A program made the position numbers and the translations under genes. From Bradyrhizobium nanningense (lineage in GTDB: Bacteria > Pseudomonadota > Alphaproteobacteria > Rhizobiales > Xanthobacteraceae), in assembly GCF_004114535.1 (NCBI RefSeq), contig NZ_LBJC01000030.1, positions 164,016 through 228,015 on the forward strand: a DNA stretch of 64,000 nucleotides, given 5' to 3'. Below, one piece after another: positions 46,937 to 54,644 of the stretch; positions within the stretch are counted from its first letter, which is position 1; the number at the start of each line of letters is the position of its first letter. A model generated the notes under the pieces. That model searched no databases. It saw nothing but the letters and a program-made list of their open reading frames with translations, and was not told where the DNA came from.

Positions 46937-46949
46937 CTTGCGCGAGGCT
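46937..46949 (-). promoter_or_regulatory. Proposed lateral-flagellar box upstream of lafA2
   Basis: The coding strand reads AGCCTCGCGCAAG, then CTTCGGCCG and CTAACC, which could be a -10-like element. It lies 141 nt before the ATG, upstream of the leader block. The lafA1 region has a degenerate copy at the corresponding position, 34 nt from the shared CAACC marker in both genes. Confidence 0.6.
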
Positions 46950-47021
46950 TGTGGCGCTGTGCCCCGGCTGCAACAGGGCGGCCCGAAATGACGACGTGCG
47001 CGCGGCGTCGCGCCAAATGGA

Positions 47022-47050
47022 AGGGCCGCGCTTCGCAGAAGCGCGGCCCT
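47022..47050. terminator. Terminator hairpin after lafA1
   Basis: A 13-bp perfect stem, AGGGCCGCGCTTC / GAAGCGCGGCCCT, with a 3-nt loop (47022-47050). It begins 19 nt after the lafA1 stop on the minus strand. It shows that the two flagellin genes are separate transcription units. Confidence 0.85.
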
Positions 47051-47069
47051 CCTCAGATCGTTTTGCGGC

Positions 47070-47975
47070 TTAGCGGAACAGCGACAGGATGCTCTGGCTG
47101 CCGTTGTTGGCGATCGAGAGTGCCTGAACGCCGAGTTGCTGCTGGACCTGGAGAGCCGCCAGACGAGTGGACTCCTGGTTCATGTCGGCGTCGACGAGCT
47201 GGCCGATACCGCGATCCACCGAGTCCATCAGCGACTTCACGAAGTCCGTGTTGGTGGAGATGCGGTTCTTGACCGCGCCGAGGTTGGCGGCGGCGGAAGC
47301 CACCGAGTTGATCGCACCGGTGACCTGCGCGATGTAACCATCGAGCGTGGTCTGGTCGGCCGCCGAGTCGGTCAGCGCGCTGATGTTGATCGTGTCGACC
47401 GACGCGCTGCCGCTCACCGTGTCAAGAATGCCGCCCGTGCTCGCGGTGTAGAGCGAGTAGTTGGCAACGGTCAGGGTGATGGAGCCCGTGGTCGGCGTGC
47501 CACCGACGCGAGAGTACGACGACACCAGGTTGACCGTCGCCGGCGTCGAGGCGTTGGTGCTCAGCCAGTTCACGCCATTGAACGTCGCCGCGTTGGCCGT
47601 GCCCTTCATCTGCTGCTGGATCTGGGTGATGTCCGCCTGGATCTTGGTGCGGTCGATACCGGCCGTCTTGGCTTCGACCAGCAACGACTGGAGCTTGGTC
47701 AGGCCGCCGGTGCTGTTGCCGACGACCGAGGTCAGAGCGGTATATTCGGTGTCGACGGTCGCGGCCGACAGACCGAGCGAGTCGGAGACGGCGGAGAGTG
47801 CGGCGTTGTCGGCGCGCATCGAGGTCGCGATCGACCAGTAGGCGGCGTTATCCGAGGCGGTGGCCACGCGCTGGCCGGTGGAGATCCGGTTCTGCGTGGT
47901 GGAGAGCTGCGAGCTGACAGACCGGAGGGTCTGGAGCGCGGTCATGGCGGTCGAGTTCGTAAGCAGGCTTGACAT
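47070..47975 (-). CDS. lafA1: Lateral flagellin 1
   Basis: 301 residues, the upstream member of the tandem pair. It has the same domain layout as lafA2 and lacks only the C-terminal Gly-Gly and one N-terminal residue. The central variable part is short (about 100 residues), the size of thin-filament lateral flagellins. It would be secreted and polymerise beyond FlgL. FlbT and FlaF genes are in the same island. Confidence 0.95.
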   Translation of the reverse strand: MSSLLTNSTAMTALQTLRSVSSQLSTTQNRISTGQRVATASDNAAYWSIATSMRADNAALSAVSDSLGLSAATVDTEYTALTSVVGNSTGGLTKLQSLLVEAKTAGIDRTKIQADITQIQQQMKGTANAATFNGVNWLSTNASTPATVNLVSSYSRVGGTPTTGSITLTVANYSLYTASTGGILDTVSGSASVDTINISALTDSAADQTTLDGYIAQVTGAINSVASAAANLGAVKNRISTNTDFVKSLMDSVDRGIGQLVDADMNQESTRLAALQVQQQLGVQALSIANNGSQSILSLFR

Positions 47976-48013
47976 TGCGAATGTCCCTTTATGTACGCGT
48001 TACATTTTCATCA

Positions 48014-48064
48014 GGGGACATACCGGGCTTGCACCGGTACGACAGGGCGGCATCATGCCTTTGG
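48014..48064 (-). promoter_or_regulatory. Conserved flagellin leader block with hairpin (lafA1)
   Basis: Second copy of the 51-nt leader block, with the same TACCGG-N7-CCGGTA stem-loop at 48021-48039. It starts 38 nt before the lafA1 ATG. Sequences between this block and the promoter are much less alike than the block itself, so selection on the block is likely. Confidence 0.6.
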
Positions 48065-48116
48065 ACTGATGTGGGTGAGGTCCAACCCGCCGTGACGCAT
48101 TGCTAGCACGTCGAAT

Positions 48117-48129
48117 CTTGCCGCCGGAT
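48117..48129 (-). promoter_or_regulatory. Degenerate lateral-flagellar box upstream of lafA1
   Basis: The coding strand reads ATCCGGCGGCAAG, then ATTCGACGTG and CTAGCA. It matches the lafA2 box at 8 of 13 positions. It keeps the GCAAG...CTA arrangement and the exact 34-nt spacing to the downstream CAACC marker. Confidence 0.4.
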
Positions 48130-48160
48130 TAAGGCCGGCTTGAATTCCCAAGCAATATCA

Positions 48161-48190
48161 TATGGTTAATATTACTTTCCGCTAACCATA
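48161..48190. promoter_or_regulatory. Inverted repeat upstream of lafA1 promoter
   Basis: TATGGTTA (48161-48168) and TAACCATA (48183-48190) are perfect 8-bp arms with a 14-nt spacer, in an AT-rich patch just after the fliP stop. It lies about 32-45 nt upstream of the degenerate box, where an activator such as LafR could bind. Confidence 0.5.
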
Positions 48191-48215
48191 ACGAGTCGAC
48201 CGATGATCGCCGCGG

Positions 48216-48956
48216 TTACGAGAACGAGCGCACCAGTCCGGAGGCGAGCAGATTCCAGCCGTCGATCAGCACGAAGAACAGCATCTTGAACGGCAGCGCG
48301 AGGATCGTCGGCGGCATCATCATCATGCCCATCGACATGGTCAGCGTCGCCACGATCATGTCGATCACCAGAAACGGCAGGATGATGAGGAATCCGATCT
48401 CGAACGAACGCCTCAGCTCGGAGATCATGAAAGCCGGAATGATGACGCGCAAATCGACACGCTTGTCGTCGAATTTCTTGCGGAAGCTCTCCGCGGCGAG
48501 CGACTCGAAGGTCTGCAGATCCTTGTCGCGGACATGGGCCAGCATGAACTCGCGGAACGGATCCGTGATCTTCAGATAGGCCTGCTCTTCCGAGATCTCG
48601 TTCTTCATCAGCGGCTGGACGCCGGTCTCCCAGGCGCGATCGAAGGTCGGCGCCATCACGTAGAAGGTCATGAACAGCGCGAGGCTGATCAGCACCAGAT
48701 TGGCCGGCGTGGTCTGCAGGCCGAGCCCGGCGCGCAGGAACGAGAGTGCCACCGCAAATCGCGTGAAGCTCGTCACCATGATGAGCAGTCCCGGCGCCAC
48801 CGACAGCACCGTGATCAGGGCCATCAGCTGGATGATCCGGCCGCTGGTCGAGCCGTTTCCGGGCGGCAGCAGCGAGTTGAGATCAGGAATCTGGGCGAGC
48901 GCCACTTCGGGCAGCACGACCATGATCAACGCGAGCAGCAGGACTTTCACTCTCAC
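48216..48956 (-). CDS. fliP: Flagellar export gate protein FliP
   Basis: 246 residues. A cleavable-type signal (MRVKVLLLALIMVVLPEVALAQ) and the family hallmarks are present: TSFTRFAVALSFLRAGLGLQTTPANLVLISLALFMTFYVMAPTF and ILPFLVIDMIVATLTMSMGMMMMPPTILALPFKMLFFVLIDGW. It forms the core of the export gate with FliQ and FliR. No fliO gene is seen. The start overlaps the fliL stop. Confidence 0.96.
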   Translation of the reverse strand: MRVKVLLLALIMVVLPEVALAQIPDLNSLLPPGNGSTSGRIIQLMALITVLSVAPGLLIMVTSFTRFAVALSFLRAGLGLQTTPANLVLISLALFMTFYVMAPTFDRAWETGVQPLMKNEISEEQAYLKITDPFREFMLAHVRDKDLQTFESLAAESFRKKFDDKRVDLRVIIPAFMISELRRSFEIGFLIILPFLVIDMIVATLTMSMGMMMMPPTILALPFKMLFFVLIDGWNLLASGLVRSFS

Positions 48957-49396
48957 TGGATCACCAACGTCTCAATGATCAATTCGCGGACCTTGCCCGA
49001 CGAGCGGATGGCGGCGCGCTCGGTCAGGTCGTCGCGCAGATGCTGGAGCCCGCGCGATCCCTCGAACTGCGCCACCGAGGCGGACCGCAAGTAAGTCACG
49101 ATATCCTCGCTGATGTGGGCGGCCAGGATGCCGGCGTCCTCGTCGCTCATGCTCTCGGTCACCATGGAGGCTTCGATGCGGGCCCAATTGTTGGCCGGCG
49201 CGGCGAGATTGGTCACGATCGGAGACAATTTCCTGAGCCGCGCGCTGCCGGCGTAGCTCGACGCAAGCGGCGGCGGGGTCGCGCTCTTCTTCGCGTCGGC
49301 GACGCGCTCGGCGGTCGCAAACAGATGCAGGCCGGCCAGCGCTCCCGCGCCGATCGCGACAAGGGTCAGCACCACGATGGCCGCAATCAGGCGCAT
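48953..49396 (-). CDS. fliL: Basal body protein FliL
   Basis: 147 residues. It has one N-terminal membrane helix (LIAAIVVLTLVAIGAGALAGLHLF) and a periplasmic FliL domain (LSPIVTNLAAPANNWARIEASMVTESMSDEDAGILAAHISEDIVTYLRSASVAQFEGSRGLQHLRDDLTERAAIRSSGKVRELIIETLVIQ). It surrounds and stabilises the stator. Stop and start overlap with fliP (ATGA). Confidence 0.92.
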   Translation of the reverse strand: MRLIAAIVVLTLVAIGAGALAGLHLFATAERVADAKKSATPPPLASSYAGSARLRKLSPIVTNLAAPANNWARIEASMVTESMSDEDAGILAAHISEDIVTYLRSASVAQFEGSRGLQHLRDDLTERAAIRSSGKVRELIIETLVIQ

Positions 49397-49435
49397 GACG
49401 TCCCCTGCCCTCGCCCGGCCCTGCCGGCAGGGCCT

Positions 49436-50143
49436 TCAGAATGGTGCCACGGCGTCATAGATCCGATGCCCCCATCCAGGCTGCTGCACGTCGGACAGAT
49501 TTCCGCGACCGCCATAGGAGACGCGCGCCTCGGCGATCTTCTCGTAGGAAATCGTGTTGGTGCGAGAGATGTCGCGCGGGCGTACGATGCCGCCGACGTT
49601 GAGCACGCGCATCTCGGTGTTGACGCGAAACTCCTGCGAGCCGCTGATCATCATGTTGCCGTTCGGCAGCACGTCGGTGACGATGGCGGCGATCGACAGC
49701 TTGATGTCCTCGGTGCGGTCGATCTGGCCGTTGCCCTTGATCTGGGTGTTGGTGCTGAGGTTGGCGTTGGTGGAGCCCTTGTCCTGCCATCCAGCGACGT
49801 CCATCAGCCAGTCGAGCCCGAACTTGACCTGCGAGTCGCGGGAGCGGCCGGTCTTGTTGTCGAGCTTGGCCTTGTCCTGCATCGAGATGATCACGGTCAC
49901 GACGTCGCCGGTGCGCCGGGCGCGGGGATCGCGGTAGAGATCGGTGCCGTCGTCCCAGGTCGAGCGATAGCTGACGGGCGTGCGCATGCGCGGCGTCACC
50001 GGGATCGGATCGGCCTGGGTCCTCAAGCCGCTGCCGACCGGCGACATTTGCGGGCCGGTGAGGATTTCGGCCGGGTCATGCAAGCACCCCGCCAGCAGCA
50101 CGGACGCCAGGACGAGCGGGAGGATGCGGATCGGCGTCTTCAT
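49436..50143 (-). CDS. flgH: L-ring lipoprotein FlgH
   Basis: 235 residues. The signal peptide has the lipobox LAGC with lipidated Cys20. The mature domain contains TGDVVTVIISMQDKAKLDNKTGRSRDSQ and the C-terminal LNVGGIVRPRDISRTNTISYEKIAEARVSYGGRG, both typical. It forms the outer-membrane bushing. The gene starts directly after the motE-like stop. Confidence 0.95.
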   Translation of the reverse strand: MKTPIRILPLVLASVLLAGCLHDPAEILTGPQMSPVGSGLRTQADPIPVTPRMRTPVSYRSTWDDGTDLYRDPRARRTGDVVTVIISMQDKAKLDNKTGRSRDSQVKFGLDWLMDVAGWQDKGSTNANLSTNTQIKGNGQIDRTEDIKLSIAAIVTDVLPNGNMMISGSQEFRVNTEMRVLNVGGIVRPRDISRTNTISYEKIAEARVSYGGRGNLSDVQQPGWGHRIYDAVAPF

Positions 50144-50965
50144 CTATTTGGTCTTTCCGTCATCCACGCGGCGCATTCCGCCCAGCAGGTCGGCAAGGTG
50201 TGCCGCGCGTGCCGTCTCCATCTCGTTGAAGATTGCGCTCGAGCTCCTCGGGCTGAGCTTGGCGAGCACGGCGGCGGCGGTCTCATCCGCCATGCCGGCG
50301 ATCTGGGTCGCCGCGGCTTCGGGCTTCATGCGCGAATAGATCTCGACAACGCTCGCTTCGGCCTTCTTCAGGAAGTCGTCGCGGAGTTCCATCCACTTTT
50401 CATATTCGGCGCGCTTGGCCTCGACCTCGGCAATCCGCTCGCGGAGCAGGGTCTCGGCCTTCTGCAATTCCTTGAGCTGCCAGGCCAGCCTCGCATCAAC
50501 GGCGGGATCGGCGACGTTGCTGCAGAACAGCGCGACCTCGTTGTCCGCGGACGCCGCGGCCTGCGGCGGCGCGGGTTTCGGCGGCGCCGTGACGCTGCCG
50601 GGCTTGACCAGTCGGGCCGGTGCAGGCGTGGGTGCGGGCGCAGCCGCTTGCGCAGGCGCAGGCGTTTCGGACGCAGGCACCGCGCCGGTGGCCGCGGGGC
50701 CCTGATCTTCGGCGGCCCATGCGGCCGCCCGGATCGAGGCATTGTCGCTTGGCGGCGCCGTGACCGGCTGCGGCTTCTGCGGCCCGGCCGCGCGGGCGCG
50801 CGCGAAGGAGAGCAGGTTCAGCGGCTTCGAGGGCCTGGCCTCGTCCAGGGCGAGCACGGGCGATGCGCCCGCGAGCATCGATGCCGCGACCAGCAGGAGG
50901 AGTTTGGCTTTGTGATCCAGCTTCAGCATCGGGCCGCGCGCGATTCTCGCTTCAGACCTCAGCAT
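50144..50965 (-). CDS. motE: MotE-like periplasmic protein
   Basis: 273 residues. A signal peptide (MLKLDHKAKLLLLVAASMLAGASPVLA from the second ATG) is followed by a Pro/Ala-rich linker (60-135) and a helical MotE/MgtE_N-like domain: AWQLKELQKAETLLRERIAEVEAKRAEYEKWMELRDDFLKKAEASVVEIYSRMKPEAAATQIAGMADETAAAVLAKLSPRSSSAIFNEM. MotE is a chaperone for MotC in Sinorhizobium. The start could be the ATG at 50929, which gives 261 residues with a cleaner signal. Confidence 0.87.
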   Translation of the reverse strand: MLRSEARIARGPMLKLDHKAKLLLLVAASMLAGASPVLALDEARPSKPLNLLSFARARAAGPQKPQPVTAPPSDNASIRAAAWAAEDQGPAATGAVPASETPAPAQAAAPAPTPAPARLVKPGSVTAPPKPAPPQAAASADNEVALFCSNVADPAVDARLAWQLKELQKAETLLRERIAEVEAKRAEYEKWMELRDDFLKKAEASVVEIYSRMKPEAAATQIAGMADETAAAVLAKLSPRSSSAIFNEMETARAAHLADLLGGMRRVDDGKTK

Positions 50966-50996
50966 TGAGCGACCAAGCTTGCACGACGCTTATGCA

Positions 50997-52127
50997 TCAT
51001 TGCACGATGACATCGGCCTGGAGCGCGCCGGCGGTCTTGATGGCCTGAAGGATCGCGATGATGCCGGACGGCTTCAGGCCGATCTGGTTCAGCCCGCGCA
51101 CCAGGCGCTGCAGATCGACCCCGCTGAGGATCGCCACCTGCGACCCGGCCTCGTTGGCCTCGACCATTGTCTGCGGGACGACCACCGTCTGGCCTCGCGA
51201 GAACGGCGCCGGCTGCGACACCACGGGCATCTCCGTGACACGGACCGTCAGATTGCCGTGCGTCACGGCAACGGTCGATATCCGCACGTCGCGCCCGATC
51301 ACCACCGTGCCGGTGCGCTCGTTGATCACCACCCGCGCCGGCGTGTCCGGCTCGACCGTCAGCTCGCCGATCTCGGCAAGGAATCGGACCGGGCCGATGT
51401 GGCGCGGTTTCGACAGCACGATGGTGCGATAGTCGCGCTCGAAGGCGATCTGCGCGCGGTAGCGTCCGCCGGCGTATCGGTTGATGGCGTCGAGGATGCG
51501 CGTTGCGGTGACGAAGTCGGGGTTCTTCAGCTCAAGCACCAGGAACTCCATCTCATGGAGACTTCCCTGCACCGCGCGTTCGACGAGCGCCCCGTTCGGG
51601 ATGCGCCCGGCCGTCGGCGTGCCCTGGCTGACGTTCTGCGCCTGGCCACCAACGTTGTAACCGGCGACGGTGATCGCGCCCTGCGCCACCGCGTAGACGG
51701 CGCCGTCCGCCGCGCGCAGCGACGTCATGACCAGCGTGCCGCCGAGCAGCGAGGTGGCATCGCCGAGCGACGACACCGTGATGTCCATGCGCTCGCCGGG
51801 CCCGATCGAGGGCGGCAAGTCCGCAGTCACCATCACGGCCGCGACGTTGCGCGTGCGCAGCGTCGTCGGACGCGGGGGATTGGTGGTGCTCGTGGTCTCG
51901 TTCCTGACGTTGATGCCCATGTTCTCGAGCATCGATTGCAGGGATTGCTCCGTGAAGGGAGCGTTGCGAAGCGTGTCGCCGGTGCCGTTGAGGCCGATGA
52001 CGAGGCCGTAGCCGACGATCTGGTTTTCGCGCAGCCCCTTGATGTCCGCGATGTCCTTGATGCGGACGGCGGCATGGGCGCTGACGGCCGAGAGCAGCAG
52101 GACGAGCGCAAGCAGGAGCCTGGTCAT
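50997..52127 (-). CDS. flgI: P-ring protein FlgI
   Basis: 376 residues with signal peptide MTRLLLALVLLLSAVSAHA. The conserved opening VRIKDIADIKGLRENQIVGYGLVIGLNGTGDTLRNAPFTEQSLQSMLENMGINV is diagnostic. The C-terminal LVRGLNQIGLKPSGIIAILQAIKTAGALQADVIVQ agrees. It assembles around the rod in the peptidoglycan with FlgA help. It overlaps the flgA stop. Confidence 0.96.
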   Translation of the reverse strand: MTRLLLALVLLLSAVSAHAAVRIKDIADIKGLRENQIVGYGLVIGLNGTGDTLRNAPFTEQSLQSMLENMGINVRNETTSTTNPPRPTTLRTRNVAAVMVTADLPPSIGPGERMDITVSSLGDATSLLGGTLVMTSLRAADGAVYAVAQGAITVAGYNVGGQAQNVSQGTPTAGRIPNGALVERAVQGSLHEMEFLVLELKNPDFVTATRILDAINRYAGGRYRAQIAFERDYRTIVLSKPRHIGPVRFLAEIGELTVEPDTPARVVINERTGTVVIGRDVRISTVAVTHGNLTVRVTEMPVVSQPAPFSRGQTVVVPQTMVEANEAGSQVAILSGVDLQRLVRGLNQIGLKPSGIIAILQAIKTAGALQADVIVQ

Positions 52128-52600
52128 GAGCCGTCCACGACCTTGACGGTGCCGTCCGGCTGGACGACGCCCCTGATAACCACCCCGGTATCGGTATTGC
52201 GCACCGGAATGAGCGCGCCGGCCGCGCCGGACTGCATCGCCGAGCCGTAGGTGACGATGGACAGCCCGCTGTCTTCCACCACGACCTTGACCATGGCGCC
52301 GCGGGCGACCGTCCAGGGATCTTCCACCGCATTGCTGGGAATGGGCTGGCCCGGCAACAGCGCGCGCCGCGCCATGCGGCCAACCAGGACCTGGCGCCCT
52401 TCGATGAACATGGCAACGCCGAGCAGGTTCGGCGCGAAGGCGCGTTCGATGATCATGTCGTCCCGGATCAGCTCGCCGGCGCGGATCGAAACCGCCGGCA
52501 CGGGAAGCCGCTTCTCCTCGGCGCCAGCAAGGCGCACTGAAGCCAGAATCAGCAGCACGGCGGCCAACCCGCGCATGATCAGGCCCAGCCTGTTCAACAT
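52124..52600 (-). CDS. flgA: P-ring assembly chaperone FlgA
   Basis: 158 residues from the ATG at 52600, with a signal peptide (MLNRLGLIMRGLAAVLLILASVRLAGA). The SAF domain is clear: VPAVSIRAGELIRDDMIIERAFAP and GRMARRALLPGQPIPSNAVEDPWTVARGAMVKVVVEDSGLSIVTYGSAMQSGAAG. This is shorter than enteric FlgA but usual for alphaproteobacteria. Confidence 0.92.
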   Translation of the reverse strand: MLNRLGLIMRGLAAVLLILASVRLAGAEEKRLPVPAVSIRAGELIRDDMIIERAFAPNLLGVAMFIEGRQVLVGRMARRALLPGQPIPSNAVEDPWTVARGAMVKVVVEDSGLSIVTYGSAMQSGAAGALIPVRNTDTGVVIRGVVQPDGTVKVVDGS

Positions 52601-52613
52601 AGATACACCGGAC

Positions 52614-53402
52614 CTAGCGCATGCCCTTCGAGACCGTCTGGGCCATTTCATCCGAGGCCTGGATGACCTTGGCATTCATTTCGTAGGCGCGCTGCGCCGA
52701 GATCAGCTCGGTGATTTCCTTGACCGGATCGACGTTCGAGGCTTCGAGATATTTCTGGTTGATCTTGCCGTAGCCGGCATCGCCCGGCAGCCCGACGACC
52801 GGCGTGCCCGACGCCGTGGTCTCCTTGTAGAGATTGCTGCCCAGCGGTTCGAGGCCCGCTTCGTTGGCGAAATTGGCAAGGTTGAGCTGGCCGATCTGCC
52901 GTGGGTTCACTTCCGTGTCGAGCTTGGCAAACATCTGGCCGGTGGCGTTGACCGTGACCTCGACCGTCCCCTGCGGCACCGTGATCGCCGGATCCAGCAG
53001 GTAGCCGTCGATCGTGACGAGTTGTCCGTTGGCATTGGTGTTGAACGAACCCGCGCGGGTGTATTGCACCTCGTTGTTGGGACCGAGCACCTGAAACCAG
53101 CCGCGGCCGTTGATCGCGAGGTCGTAAGGGTTGCCGGTCTGCGTCAGCGCGCCCTGGATGTGCAGCTTGCGGATCGCCGCCGACTTGACGCCGAGGCCGA
53201 GGTTGGCGCCTTCCGGAATCGGCGAGGAGCCGTTCACGTTGGCCACGCCCTGCATGCGGTCCATCTGGTAGAACAGATCGGTGAATTCCGCACGCGCCCG
53301 CTTGTACGACGTCGAGTTGATGTTGGCGATGTTGTTCGCGATGACTTCGATGTTGGTCTGCTGGGCGTTCATGCCCGTGGCCGCAATGGCAAGCGATTTC
53401 AC
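52614..53402 (-). CDS. flgG: Distal rod protein FlgG
   Basis: 262 residues, the normal length. It has MKSLAIAATGMNAQQTNIEVIANNIANINSTSYKRARAEFTDLFYQ at the N-terminus, GRGWFQVL in the centre and YLEASNVDPVKEITELISAQRAYEMNAKVIQASDEMAQTV at the C-terminus. It is the main rod component. It lies 13 nt upstream of flgA and 18 nt downstream of fliE. Confidence 0.96.
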   Translation of the reverse strand: MKSLAIAATGMNAQQTNIEVIANNIANINSTSYKRARAEFTDLFYQMDRMQGVANVNGSSPIPEGANLGLGVKSAAIRKLHIQGALTQTGNPYDLAINGRGWFQVLGPNNEVQYTRAGSFNTNANGQLVTIDGYLLDPAITVPQGTVEVTVNATGQMFAKLDTEVNPRQIGQLNLANFANEAGLEPLGSNLYKETTASGTPVVGLPGDAGYGKINQKYLEASNVDPVKEITELISAQRAYEMNAKVIQASDEMAQTVSKGMR

Positions 53403-53420
53403 TTAACCCACTCCTTCAGA

Positions 53421-53750
53421 TCAAATCGACATCCGGACGACTTCTTGGTAGGCCTGCACGACCTTGTCGCGAACCGCGACCGCCGTCTGCAGGGCCTGCT
53501 CCGCCGACATCAGCGCTTCGACGACGCGCCGCGTCGATTCCTTGCCCTGCATCGCCGAGATCGACGCCGCCTCGCCCGCCTTCAGCGTCCCGATTGCATC
53601 GGTCGTCACCTGTTTCATCACCGATTCGAAGCCGACATCGTCTCCGGACTGGATTGCCGTCGTCGCGGCGGGCGAGATCGCCTGCGTCTCGGTCGCGCGG
53701 GACGCCGCCTGCCCTGCGGCGACCGCCGTGGATGAAATCGCCTCAAGCAT
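53421..53750 (-). CDS. fliE: Rod-MS ring adapter FliE
   Basis: 109 residues. The conserved C-terminal half DDVGFESVMKQVTTDAIGTLKAGEAASISAMQGKESTRRVVEALMSAEQALQTAVAVRDKVVQAYQEVVRMSI matches FliE. It connects the MS ring to the rod. It starts 2 nt after the flgC stop. Confidence 0.94.
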   Translation of the reverse strand: MLEAISSTAVAAGQAASRATETQAISPAATTAIQSGDDVGFESVMKQVTTDAIGTLKAGEAASISAMQGKESTRRVVEALMSAEQALQTAVAVRDKVVQAYQEVVRMSI

Positions 53751-53752
53751 TG

Positions 53753-54169
53753 TCAGCTCCTCAAGAGGTCGATGGTCATGCCGAGCATCGACCTGACCTG
53801 TTTCACGACCTGGAGATTGGCTTCATAGGACCGGTTGACTTCGCGCATGTCGGCCATCTCGATCATCATGTTGACGTTCGGCATCTTGACGTAGCCGGCC
53901 TTGTCGGCGGCGGGATGTCCGGGATCGTACTCGACGCGGTAAGGCGTGGTGTCGACGCCGATCTCCTTGACCTTCGCGAGCTGCGAGCCCGAGGCACGGT
54001 CCATCGCGGCATCGAAGGTGATCGTCTTGCGCTGATAGGGATCGGCGCCGGCCGTGCGCCCCGTCGAGGTCGCGTTGGCGAGGTTTTCCGAGACGATGCG
54101 CATCCGCGTCGATTGCGCTTCGAGCCCGGAGCTCGCGACCGTCAGGGAAGCGCTCAGTGAGTCCAGCAT
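53753..54169 (-). CDS. flgC: Proximal rod protein FlgC
   Basis: 138 residues. SASLTVASSGLEAQSTRMRIVSENLANATSTGRTAGADPYQRK and the C-terminal GYVKMPNVNMMIEMADMREVNRSYEANLQVVKQVRSMLGMTIDLL are the FlgC signatures. It lies in the flgB-flgC-fliE-flgG block. Confidence 0.95.
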   Translation of the reverse strand: MLDSLSASLTVASSGLEAQSTRMRIVSENLANATSTGRTAGADPYQRKTITFDAAMDRASGSQLAKVKEIGVDTTPYRVEYDPGHPAADKAGYVKMPNVNMMIEMADMREVNRSYEANLQVVKQVRSMLGMTIDLLRS

Positions 54170-54180
54170 GTCAGTTCACC

Positions 54181-54582
54181 TCAGGCCTTTGCGCTCGACA
54201 GGACCATGCGGTGGAACGACCGCACGATCGCCGAATTCATCGAATAGTCGCGGTTGACGTCGCTGCCCTTGATCATTTCCTGCTCGAGGCTGACGGAGTT
54301 GCCGGAGTGAACCACGTCCCAGCTGTCCTTCTTCGCGGTTGCGCGCGTATCGGTCTCGGCCGCGGACAATTGCAGATGCGAGGGCGACGTCGTGGCGAGC
54401 CTCACCGGCATGCCGTCGAGCACCTTGTTGAAGGGCTCGACGTCGCGTGCCCTGAAGCCCGGCGTATTGGCGTTGGCGACGTTGGTGGCGATGGTCGACT
54501 GGCGGAGCTCGAGGTAGCGCGCCTGCGACGATGCGAGTTCGAAGAGATAAAGCGGTCCCACGACAGCCCCGTTCTGGTCCAT
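54181..54582 (-). CDS. flgB: Proximal rod protein FlgB
   Basis: 133 residues. YLELRQSTIATNVANANTPGFRARDVEPFNKVL and the C-terminal GSDVNRDYSMNSAIVRSFHRMVLSSAKA fit FlgB. A 62-nt gap to flhB contains AGCTTGACGAAAG-N9-CTAGG on the coding strand, loosely like the lateral-flagellar box. An extra promoter here is possible but weak. Confidence 0.93.
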   Translation of the reverse strand: MDQNGAVVGPLYLFELASSQARYLELRQSTIATNVANANTPGFRARDVEPFNKVLDGMPVRLATTSPSHLQLSAAETDTRATAKKDSWDVVHSGNSVSLEQEMIKGSDVNRDYSMNSAIVRSFHRMVLSSAKA

Positions 54583-54644
54583 TCGGGAGAAGCCTAGGGC
54601 GTTAAGCTTTCGTCAAGCTGTTGGGCCGGACGTTGCTCGGAATT

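Noticed and set aside
48117..48140. A sigma-54 promoter before lafA1
   Set aside because: GG and GC elements are present, but their spacing is 13 nt rather than the required 10.
49040..50968. A ~640-codon plus-strand frame
   Set aside because: Antisense to fliL, flgH and the motE-like gene.
54607..54619. A possible copy of the lateral-flagellar box before flgB
   Set aside because: It matches only loosely (about 9 of 13), and a promoter there would leave almost no leader before the ATG. It is mentioned but not listed as a site.
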